From Trochalopteron elliotii (lineage: Eukaryota > Chordata > Aves > Passeriformes > Leiothrichidae): DNA of 64,000 nt. The notes beneath the pieces were generated by a model, which worked only from the letters and a program-made list of their open reading frames with translations, was not told the DNA's origin and made no database searches. Shown here piece after piece: positions 55,432-64,000 of the stretch (position 1 is its first letter; each line of letters begins with the position of its first letter). The position numbers and the translations under genes are program-made. The stretch lies in the NCBI GenBank assembly GCA_024734555.1, contig JANPWX010019187.1, forward strand, positions 128,579 through 192,578. The letters are read 5' to 3'.

Positions 55432-57040
55432 GAGCAGAAAGGAAACGTGAATGGGCGTTTAAAGGGGGCATACGTCTTGTCAACTTTGGCTGTTTATGGC
55501 CTACAATTTCCTAGTGTATAATGCCAAAGGCTATGAAGCCCAATTTGTTGTTAGTCAGCTTCTGAAGGAAAGAATGCATGTGCAGTGGAGGTGGTAAACT
55601 CCTGTGCATGGACATTCCCTTGATTAGTATGCGTCTCATAGACTCTTCACATTTTTTACCCATGTAACTAAACAACCTTCCCCGTGTGCTGGGTATTGAG
55701 GAATGCAAAGGTTATTTCCCCTGTTTTTGCAATACTGTTAAAAATCAAAGTTATGTGGGCCCTCTACCACAACTGGAGTATTATGGGGCAAACAGCATGA
55801 TGCTTGAGGAGAAAAAACAATTCTTGGCATGATATACAGCTAATCAGAAAAAGATTTCTGACTTTCAAAAAGAACTATGTTACTATTGCCAGTAAGATGT
55901 GAAAATTTTGAGGTAAGTCTGCAGATCATACAGGAATGAGATTATGGTGATAACTTGGGCTATCAGAACCAAGCATTCCCTAAACCCCTGATTACCAGCA
56001 CTGTCCAGTGTGATTTCTTCCTGATGCCTGGCTGTGTCTTTGTAGAAGAGCCTCATGGAGAAATGTGTGGACAATGTGTCATGTCTGTAATAGAGAAGCA
56101 AATCAAGGAATGCTTCTGAGAAGCTATGAACAAAAAGTATCCCTGTCAAAATATATCTCCTTTTCTAGGAATAGAATAGGCCTCCATTCTTTGGGTTTTC
56201 CATTTATTTTGCACCGTTCAGCTTGTCTTGGCTTTTTTCTTTATCCTGTCCTAGTTAGACTGCTGCCTGGCACAACCCATCCTTTTTCCTTTAAGTGACT
56301 GGAGTCAGCTTTCCCTCTGAGGGCATGAAGCAGCTCTCTTTCTTTTAAAGCTCTTTCTTTTAATATAATCAAGCCTCAAGACCTCCTGTTTGGTTGGTGT
56401 TTCTAGCTTGTCCAGGAGGTTCTTGAAAATGCATTCAAACACATTTGTATGATGCTTTTAACACCTGGCTTAATAATTTCCAAGGTCATTTTCCAAAGCA
56501 GAATGTTTAGAAAAACAGGCTATGGAATATACTTCCAGAGTCTATCCCATACATCACAGGAACACCTTGAAAACCAGAGAGACCACTGTCGGCCTGGGCT
56601 CTGTGTTAATTCATGTCCAGGATCAGCTCCTCATAGTTCTTTACCACTACCTATTTGGCATGGTTTCTAAAATTTCAGAGACTTCTAGGTCCACAGATGC
56701 AGCTTCACAATCACCTTCACAAAGAAAAACAAGACATGCTTGTTGTGCTTACAGGCACAGTACATCTTATATGTCACCATAACAGCCACATTGTCATTAC
56801 TTCTGTTTGGAACACAGCATGATAATGGAAACAAAAAGTTCTCAGCAATCTAGTGCTCTACAATGTCCATGTAGAGGCAGAGCAAATTAAACCCTCCAGT
56901 GATGTCTGCTACAAAGGGAAATTTCTTAGCAGCAATCCCTGAAGAAGCCCCCAAAATATGTTCTATTTCCCCAGTTGCAGGAAAAGTGTAAAGGATTTTC
57001 ATTCGTTTTGAGCTTTGTTTTCCTTATGACAGGATGGCAG
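55432..57040. other. DNA without recognised gene
   Basis: Mixed composition; no LTR ends, CR1 or conserved frame recognised. Frames such as 56522-56782 and 55883-56149 show no known domain. Confidence 0.5.
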
Positions 57041-57045
57041 ACCAG

Positions 57046-57626
57046 TGTCCTTGGTCTGGCTGGGATGGAGTTAATTTTTTTCATAGTAGCTTGTATGGTG
57101 CTGTTTTGGATTTGTGATGAGAGCAGTGTTGATAACACACCCATGTTTTAGCTATTACCGAACAGTGCTTACACAGCATTAAGGCATTTTCTGCTTCACA
57201 CACTGCCCTGCCAGTGAGGAGGGTGGGGGTGTGCAGGAAGCTTGGTAGGGACACAGCCAGGACAGCTGACCCAAACTGACCAACAGGATACTCCGCACCA
57301 TATGACATCATGCTCAGCCATAAAAACTGGGAGCAGATAAGTTTGCCATTAAGATTGGGGACTGGCTGGGCATTGGTTGACTGGTGGTGAGCAATTGTTG
57401 GGGTTTCTGCATCACTTATTTTTTCTGGATTTGTTTTTCTTTGTTGTATTTATTTTTTGGGGTTTTTTTTCTTGTGTGTTTTTTCTTTTAACTCATTAAA
57501 TGGTCTTTATCTCAATTCATGTGTTTTTGCACTTTTACCCTTCCAATTCTTACCCCATCCCACCATGGGGGGAATGAGTGAGTGGCTGTGTGGTGCTTAG
57601 CTGCCTACTGGGGTTAAACCACAACA
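57046..57626 (+). mobile_element. Solo LTR (581 bp), ERVL-type
   Basis: TGTCCTTGGTCTGGCTGGGA to TTAAACCACAACA. The flanks ACCAG (57041-57045) and ACTAG (57627-57631) are a 5-bp TSD with one change. It matches, by memory, a widespread avian ERVL LTR ('ggagttaatttt', 'accatatgacatcatgctca', 'gtggtgcttagctgcc'). A TATA-like 'ccataaaaac' lies near 57320, with the 3' region T-rich. Confidence 0.88.
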
Positions 57627-58340
57627 ACTAGGCCTGTGGCTGGAGAGGCAATGGCTGAAGCTTTGTTGTGTAGGTTAATAAGATTGTTCGTAATAAGACT
57701 GATCTCCATCAAGACAGAGATGGCTGAATAATAGTCTTTCTGAAAAATATACTGCCATATCTTGCCCTACAGCACTATTTTAAAGATGGTGTCTTTGTCA
57801 ATGTCATTCCATATGTGTGAGTACTGCATTTCCACAAGCCCTACCTCTCGTTTGCCTGAGCACTCTGGGGATTTCACCACCTGTGAGGTGAATTTTGAGT
57901 TGGTGTTTCGTGGGAGATTTCTGGCAGACATAGCTGGGCAGTGTGATGTAAAAACCCTTTTCTGCAGTCTTTCTTTTTCCCCCAATGCTACCCCAGTCGC
58001 TAGACATCCTGTACTTGTAAAGCTTCTATCCAGCTGTTAAATTTCTGGGGCCAGTCATGCCTCTTTATGAGCAGTTGTTTCTTTCACTTTTGCACCAATA
58101 ACCAATTTTGTAGATTCTGTCCTTATCAGGATTCACTTTTTGAAGGGTTCAGGGTAAAATATCCCATTGATTGCTTCATGACCATAGTGTATTAAGCGGT
58201 ACATGAATATCTGTCTCGTTCTTAAAACTTCAGCTACTATGAAAATTTCATCCATGAACATCTGCTCATAACCTTTCTGAAATTTTTCTTTTGTTCTATA
58301 CACCCTGTCAATTTGAGCAGATGCACAGATTCTTTAACTT
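57627..58340. other. DNA without recognised gene
   Basis: No recognised element. The opposed frames 57762-58040 (plus) and 57767-57985 (minus) are mutual shadows without a domain. Confidence 0.5.
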
Positions 58341-59310
58341 AAAACCAATCCCCATAAATGGTTTTGCAAAATGCTGCTTGAACTCTGCCAGTCTTGGTGT
58401 TGTGACCACTTCCCTGGGGAGTGTGTTCCAGTGCCCAAACACCCTCTGGGTGAAGAACCTTTTCTTAATATCCAACCTAAACATCCCCTGACACAGCTTC
58501 ATGCTGTTCCCTCGGGTTCTATCACTGGTCACCAGAGAGAAGAGATTCGTGCCTCCCCTTCTGTTTCCCCTCATGAGGAAACTGTAGACTGTGATGAAGT
58601 CTCCCCTTAGTCTCCTCTAAGATGAACAAATCAAGTGACCTCAGCCACTCCTCATAAGGCTTACCCTCCAGACCCTTCACCATCTTCGTGGCCCTCCTTT
58701 GGATGCTCTTCAATAGCTTTATTTCCTTCCTTTATTGTGGCTCCCAAAACTGCACACAGTACTCAAGGTGACGTCTTGCCAGCACAGAGTAGAGTGGGAC
58801 AATCACCTCCCTCAAGTGGCTGCCAATGCTGTGCCTGATGCACCCCAGGACGTGGTTGATCCTCCTGGCTGCCAGGGCACTGCTGACTCATTCAACTTTC
58901 TGCCAACCAGGACCTCTAGGTCCCTTTCTGCAGTGCTGGTCTCCAGCCTCTCATTCCCCAGTTTGTCTGTACATGCAGGGTTTCCCTGTCCCAGGTGCAG
59001 AATCTGGCACTTGTCTTTGTTAAGCTCCATATGGTAGGTGATTGCACAACCCTCTGATTTGTCTAGGTCTCTTGGCCTTTGAGGGAGACAACAGCTCTTC
59101 CCAATTTAGTGTCTCTGGCAAATTTACTCAGTATACTTTTGAGTCCTGCATCCAAACGGTTAATGAAGATGTTGAAGAGCACTGTCCCTAAAATGGCCCT
59201 CTGCGGAACTCCACTAGTGACCAGACTGATGCAACCCCCATTACCCTTTGGGCCTGACCGGCAAGCCATGGCATTATGTATTTACCTAGCTGTATGCTGG
59301 AAATTTTGTC
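58341..59310 (-). mobile_element. CR1 LINE fragment (RT end to near 3' end)
   Basis: Minus strand, high to low: an RT segment with LVTSGVPQ and [15 protein letters not shown] (frame 59063-59269), then KFARDTKLG with FARD where the catalytic FADD is expected, then KDKCQILHLGQG and the C-terminal region (58522-58713, 58308-58574). The last ~100 bp with the terminal repeat are missing. Dead copy. Confidence 0.85.
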
Positions 59311-59369
59311 CAGAAAGATATGACACCTTAAAGAACCTAGAAATGAAACAACACACTTTCAAGATAATA

Positions 59370-59806
59370 TTAGTATAGGAGGTAATTAAAAAGTTAGTCT
59401 TTATTGGAGGCCTCCAGGGGCAGATATGGAAAATGTCCACAAAATGCCCAACCCCCATGGGGTAAATACGGTATTATATGTTTAGCATATTAGCATAATT
59501 GACAAAAATCACCAATTAGGAGCAAGTGGTGATGCAATTTCCCCCGGTTTATCCCTCTCTAAATCCTCCCCCCTCGGATGGAAACTAAACTTTGTTTATG
59601 AAAATATATCTTGAAGAGGTTTTTTTTGGCCTTGGTTCCCAGAAAGAACCAAGATAGGATAGGGGGCCTTGTAATATCTTTTGTCTTTCTGCCTCTCGGG
59701 GTAGCAAAAAGGTAAGGAAAACTAGCTACAAAGAATAGGCTACAGAGCTACAAATATATGGGTAAAGAATATAGAGAATATATAAAAGGAAAAAAGGCAA
59801 AAATCA
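59370..59806 (-). mobile_element. 3' LTR of the right-hand ERV1
   Basis: In element direction it starts TGATTTTTGCC (59806) after a purine tract. A poly(A) signal (plus 'gtctttattggagg', 59396-59409) lies near the low end; the exact low end near 59370 is not certain. A TATA-like 'atatataaaagg' on the plus strand is probably incidental. Confidence 0.7.
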
Positions 59807-59823
59807 ATTTCCCCCCTTTTTAG
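59807..59823 (-). promoter_or_regulatory. Polypurine tract of the right-hand ERV1
   Basis: Minus strand AAAAAGGGGGGAAAT adjoining the LTR start. It would be the plus-strand primer. Confidence 0.75.
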
Positions 59824-59829
59824 AGACTA

Positions 59830-60278
59830 ACAAGACTCTACCTTGTCTAGTCTCTACTCCATATTTAACCACATCATCGTATCATACAGCCAACTATTAC
59901 GCAAAGACTAACTACAGATATAAGTAATATGAACAGTTCCTTTTATCCAGTCCCAGTTCGATAACCATGAAGTGAATGTACTGAAGGTATATCCAAGGTT
60001 CAGTAAGCTCTTTTGAGAGCTACCTGATGTAGAATATGAATTTGCTTCCAAATTTCAACCAAATCTTTATTAATTCTTTCATTCTGGTCTACATAAGAAC
60101 AATAACCAGTGTTAATTTTTTTGTGGCTAGTAGGAAATTGAGAGCCATTCTGTTTTGTAAAACTATACCAGACAAATCATGGATTTTTTTGTAAGACTGA
60201 AATTGCATCTGAAATTTGCTTTTCAATATGTTCAATAACCCTTAATATGATCAAATATTATGTTTGGAATTACAGTCC
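59830..60278 (-). pseudogene. ERV1 env, C-terminal (TM) remnant
   Basis: Minus strand: a heptad-like helix QNERINKDLVEIWKQIHIL (about 60030-60085), then a hydrophobic anchor (LFILLISVVSLCVIVGCMI, about 59895-59950) and a short basic tail. The order fits the end of a retroviral TM subunit. Stops and frameshifts are present. The upstream part was cut off by the solo LTR at 60279. Confidence 0.65.
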
Positions 60279-61763
60279 TGTAATGGTTTCACATTTGCCG
60301 AATTTAGTGTCTGCTCTTTTTACCTTTGGGAGATAGGATTTTGGAGAAAAAGGCAAAACAGGCCCCAACTTAAGGTAAACAGATAGATTTTACTAACACA
60401 CACTAAGAGAAGCAAAGGGAAAGGGAAAAAAAACCCTCACAAATGATATTTCTAAACCAACCCTTTCTCCCACCACAAACTGTTCATTTTCTACAAACAA
60501 TGTAAAGAGGCAAAACTCAGAACTCCAGGTCAGTACCACTTATAAAATAGTCATTCATTCAGCCTTTGAGAGAGAGGAGTCTCTCCTGTTGTTTGGTAAC
60601 TTTCCACAAGAGAAACAGTCTGCTTGTGGCTTCTAACTCACACAAAAGCAGCCCACCCAGGAGATTCTGCAATTGCGGAACCTCCCATATTCATGTAGCC
60701 TTTCCCGTGACCACACATATGGGTCGTAGACTCACAGATTGGGGTGGCACTTTTAAAGATAAACAACTTCGAAGGCAAAGAATTCTTCATCCCAGAGAAC
60801 AGATGTCTTCTCACTTCTTCACTGGCAGAGGGCTTCTTCTCATCTCTCTCTGTTCAAACTTCTCATGGGATCACCCAAATCACAACTTCTAATTCAATAT
60901 TCACTCAGTAAATCACAGATACCTTTGCTTTAAAATCCACAAATCATCTCCCCAATTTGTATTATCCATGATTTAAAGGAATACTTTTGCATATTCATGT
61001 TACAGTCTGTTACTAAAACTCCCAGGAGATTTCAGCCTAGGACTCAGGCAACTTGTCATCTCTCCCACTTAAGAAGTCACTCTTTGTTTACTGACTTAGA
61101 TATCTTCATATTGTCCCTTTACATATCTCTAATTTGGCCTTTTCTCTCATCTCTGAGAAGGGTTAGAATTTAAAAAAAGTCTCTATCTGTGTCAGGAAAG
61201 AGTTAAAGCTTGCCCAGGCCTGCGGTGGTCACGTGGTCTCTGCTGGGCGGCAGCCAGGATTTTCAAAAGCCTTGGGAATGGGGGAAGAAACTCAGGCTGA
61301 CAGATCTCAGAGCAGCCCGGCTGATGGATGCCTCCTGCTCCCACCCCTCAGTCTCATTCAGGGTGGGCCCAGCTTAGAGCGACTACAAGCTGCAGACTCC
61401 CTTCCCCCGGCTGGGGAAAAGGGCCCAGGCCCACAGCCAGGCCTCGGGCCAGTTTCCCCCCATAGGGGGAGCGGCAGGGTGTTTTACAGCTGCTAAAAAA
61501 ACCAATCCAGGCCGGGACGGGGCATATCATCATCCCCTCCCCTGGCCCGGGAGTCACGGGGAGTCCTGGCCCTCCCCCTCGCAAGGAGAGACTGACTTCT
61601 TACCTCCTGTGAGGGTGGAAGGAAGAGAGAGATCCCAGGCTTCCTTCTAGCTTTTTAAGGCTGTGTGACCCAGAGGTGTATACCTGCACCCAACTGGCTA
61701 TTCTGGTTGTCAATTCAAAGGAAATCACCGATTGCTCCCCACCATCTGTGCTAAATCAACACA
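60279..61763 (-). mobile_element. Long solo LTR (1485 bp)
   Basis: The low end TGTAATGGTTTCACATTTGC matches the complement of the 3' end at 46951-46993; the high end 'gtgctaaatcaacaca' matches the complement of the TGTGCTGGTTTAGC start. The flanks AGTCC (60274-60278) and AGCCC (61764-61768) make a 5-bp TSD with one change. Third copy of the family at 13234 and 45579. Frames 60566-60892 and 61233-61496 lie in it and are not genes. Confidence 0.88.
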
Positions 61764-62029
61764 AGCCCCATGGGCAGAGGCCCGATCTTTAGCTAGGGGC
61801 AGAACTTACCAGGCCTCATTTTCACATATCCAATATCATGTTGACAAGTTTTTCTTATGAAGAGCTTTTGGATACATTTTGGACTAAAGCCACATGCAAA
61901 TTTTGGGACCAAATCTGAATCATGGTTACCAACTGTGCAGATAAAAGGCACAAAAGAACAAATTTAAACCACATCATCCTGATTTGTATTAGTTTCTGTT
62001 TTCCAGTTGTTTCAAGAGCAGAGGTCTTC
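61764..62029 (-). pseudogene. Possible ERV1 env N-terminal remnant
   Basis: Between the integrase end and the solo LTR, a minus-strand stretch with scattered Cys/His codons and several stops. By position it should be the start of the surface subunit. No motif is certain. Confidence 0.35.
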
Positions 62030-62960
62030 TTAACTCTGGAGCAATGAATTCAGGGTTCTCTGCCAGTTCAGTGAGGATAGTCAAGACTTGGAATGGCCCT
62101 TTCCACTTAGCTTGTAGGGGTCACTGTCTCACCATTTTACATAGACTCAGTCTCCAGGCTGGAACAGATGAACAGGTGTGTCCAGTCCTATTGGTCTGGA
62201 TAACTTGACGAATCTCTGGAGCTTCTGCAAAATGAAACTTAAAGCTATTAAATACCTCTGTAAGTCAATTTTCCCCCTCATACATGAATTTCTCTCATAA
62301 TATACACAATTTGATATGGCCTGCTATGCAATATTTCATAAAGACTTATGTTATCTCTCCACCTTGGTTGTATGCGGATTCTCAGTAAGGCTAAAGGCAA
62401 GGCCTGAACCCATGTCATGGATGTTTCTGACAAATTTTACTAATCTGTGTTTTGAGGGTTCCATTCACACGTTCAGCCTTACCACTTGTCTGGGGTGTAT
62501 CGAGAATTTACAGATCCCAAACAATTCCCAATATTTGACTAATTTCCCCAATTACTGGAGGACCAACCCCAAAGGAACCCCAAACCTTGGAATTATACAA
62601 TTGAGCAAAGCTCACACCACTTCCCTAGCTGTGTTAGTGCAACAGGGGTAAGCTTCAGACCATCCACTAAAGGTGTCAACCAACACCAACAGATACTTGT
62701 TTCTTTCTTGGTAACTCAGCAAAAACTATTTGCCAATAATTTCCAGGAAAATCACCTGCCTCTGTTATTTCTAACGCTCTTTTGCTCATGTTTGGGTTGT
62801 TTCTATAGCAGATTTCACATTTGCTTGTTATAGATTGTATAATGTCAGCCATTTCCCTTTCTGTTACTACCTTCTTCAGATGTTTCAAAAGGTTCTCTGT
62901 TCCCCTATGAGTGCCTGTGAGTGCTCCCATTTTAAGGTCACTGGAATTTGATCTTACCTT
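62030..62960 (-). pseudogene. ERV1 integrase, heavily decayed
   Basis: Frame 62676-63026 carries the zinc-binding part (THRGTENLLKH, then SKCEICYRNNP) and YWQIVFAELPR, in which the first catalytic Asp is replaced by Val. Further on DTFSGWSEAYPC and IIPRFGVPLG are readable, the second Asp segment is lost, and the Glu segment reads SGKAERVNGTLK. The C-terminal GPFQVLTIL lies near 62090. Many stops. The wording parallels the integrase at 33751-34742. Confidence 0.82.
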
Positions 62961-63187
62961 TGTTAACTCCTCCTTTGACCCAAACCCTAAAACTCTGTCC
63001 CTACAACACCCTATAAAACCCCACAACCCTGCCCCTGTGATCTCTCTTCCTCTTCTTCCCCCTCCCCAGCCCTGGGGGAAATAAATGGATTCTTGACCTT
63101 AACAAAACAGACTCGTCTCGTGTGTTCCTATGCCGGCAACTGTAACCTCCCTGGACACGATGATCACTGTTGCTATGCGATGCAACA
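62961..63187 (+). mobile_element. LTR fragment inside the integrase/RNase H gap
   Basis: A plus-strand promoter-like 'accctataaaacc' (63009-63021) and, 60 bp on, a poly(A) signal 'gaaataaatgg', ending in 'gatgcaaca' at 63187. It interrupts pol between GQMVVPPQ (63210) and the zinc domain. The start at TGTTAACTCC is a guess and no TSD was found, so it may be truncated. Confidence 0.6.
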
Positions 63188-64000
63188 GGTGCCTTCATGT
63201 TCTCGCTGAGGTGGGACTACCATCTGTCCCTCTGGTCTAATAGCCCATCCACTTTCTCTGATTTCAGCTTTTGTGCCAGAAAACTGATGGTTTTTCTGAT
63301 CACACTTTGGGGCAAACCTTGACAAATCATTTCCCCTCTGTGGCACTGCCTTTTTCTGCAGCCCCTCTTACTACTTCATCAGCAAAATGATTCTCTGATT
63401 CTGAGGTTGTTTCCCATTTTGATGAGCTTTGCAATGCATAAAAGCAGTTTCTCTTGACTTCCACGTACTATGTAGCAGCACATGGATCTGTTCAGTATGT
63501 TTGATTCCACTACCTTGAACAGTCAGCAGTCCTCTTTCCTTCCAGATGACTTCACTGACATACGCAAGGTTAAATGGATATTCAGAATTAGTCCATATTT
63601 TTGCCTTCTTTCCTTCACTCAGTTCTAAATCTTTTGTTGATGCAATGTGTTCAGCTTTCTGTGATGATACATCTGATGGCAAGGCCTTTGTCCTGATTGC
63701 TTGGTTCGTGGTTGTCACTGCATAGTTTGTCATCTGTCATTTTGCACGAAGCTGCTTTTGTCTGTATGCAGCTCCCAATCTGGATCTTCTGGAGGCATGT
63801 CCTTCAGGTCTGGTCTGCTGGAATAGGCCTTTTGCATAGTCTGTAAGCAGTCATACTATGATACCTTATCGGGTAGTGTCATGAACAGAGACATACCAGG
63901 ATTGTCAGCAAACTATTTCAGAATAAAATTACCCTGTTACAGTAACATAGCATGGGATACCTGGCATCGATGTACACAGAACAAACTTACTGTGAGTTGG
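63188..64000 (-). pseudogene. ERV1 RNase H and tether, decayed
   Basis: Frame 63371-63733: NYAVTTTNQAI, SQKAEHIASTKDLELSEGK, IWTNSEYPFNL and FMHCKAHQNGK. In IWTNSEY the conserved Asp of the TDS box is Asn, and other acidic positions have changed, so the enzyme is inactive. Upstream (63734-64000) is more pol connection sequence with stops. The element continues past the window. Confidence 0.82.

Larger units (their letters stand above)
59370..64000 (-). mobile_element. Decayed ERV1 provirus, runs off the right edge
   Basis: Minus strand: RNase H (63733-63371), integrase (63026-62030), env remnants (62030-61764 and 60278-59830), polypurine tract and 3' LTR (59806 to about 59370). Broken by solo LTRs at 60279-61763 and about 62961-63187. 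RT, protease and gag would lie beyond 64000. The pol text is related to, but clearly distinct from, the ERV1 at 33541-40064, so it is another lineage or an older copy. Confidence 0.82.

Noticed and set aside
60566..60892. A 108-codon frame as a possible host exon
   Set aside because: It falls in the solo LTR 60279-61763, and no splice pattern or domain supports it.
1..64000. CRISPR arrays, tRNA, rRNA, bacterial-type operons or riboswitches
   Set aside because: No regularly spaced direct repeats, cloverleaf genes or bacterial gene order seen; the glycine-tRNA match is an 18-bp primer site, not a tRNA gene.

Overview
This window reads as gene-poor, transposon-saturated DNA from a bird, most likely a passerine. 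The diagnostic signs are CR1 LINEs in both orientations, several ending in the ATTCTRTG-type 3' terminus of avian CR1, plus class I (ERV1), class II (ERVK-like) and class III (ERVL-like) endogenous retroviruses and many solo LTRs. I see no host protein-coding gene, tRNA, rRNA or CRISPR array. Such density suits a W chromosome or another heterochromatic, low-recombination region; that placement is inference.

Layout. 1-2.6 kb: AT-rich DNA, two CR1 3' fragments and an LTR-like block. 2.6-11 kb: decayed minus-strand fragments of a Ty3/gypsy-type (Metaviridae) element (reverse transcriptase and RNase H at 4.2-5.5 kb, Gag zinc knuckle and protease at 9.7-11 kb), interrupted by solo LTRs with clean target-site duplications (TSDs). 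13.2-18.05 kb: a nearly complete CR1 with a 1.6-kb solo LTR in its 5' part. 18.87-24.94 kb: a minus-strand ERVL-like provirus with gag, pro and pol, a glycine-tRNA primer site, one full LTR and one LTR stub; it is the best-preserved element here. 25-33.5 kb: LTR fragments, a plus-strand piece of the same ERVL family split by a solo LTR, a CR1 and another solo LTR. 33.5-40.1 kb: a minus-strand gammaretrovirus-like ERV1 with gag, pol, an env stub and its 5' LTR. 41.1-43.3 kb: an LTR holding two other solo LTRs. 44.08-55.43 kb: a stacked nest in which an LTR contains a CR1, the CR1 contains two LTR insertions and a class II provirus, and the provirus contains a solo LTR. 57-59.3 kb: a solo LTR and a CR1 3' piece. 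59.4-64 kb: another decayed minus-strand ERV1, broken by two LTRs and running off the right edge.

The genes serve only their elements. All larger retroviral frames carry lesions. The most useful observations are the order of insertions readable from TSDs, the glycine-tRNA primer site on an ERVL-type element, the Ty3/gypsy remnants in a bird-like genome, and a class II provirus whose two LTRs face opposite ways although one 6-bp TSD brackets the whole insertion.
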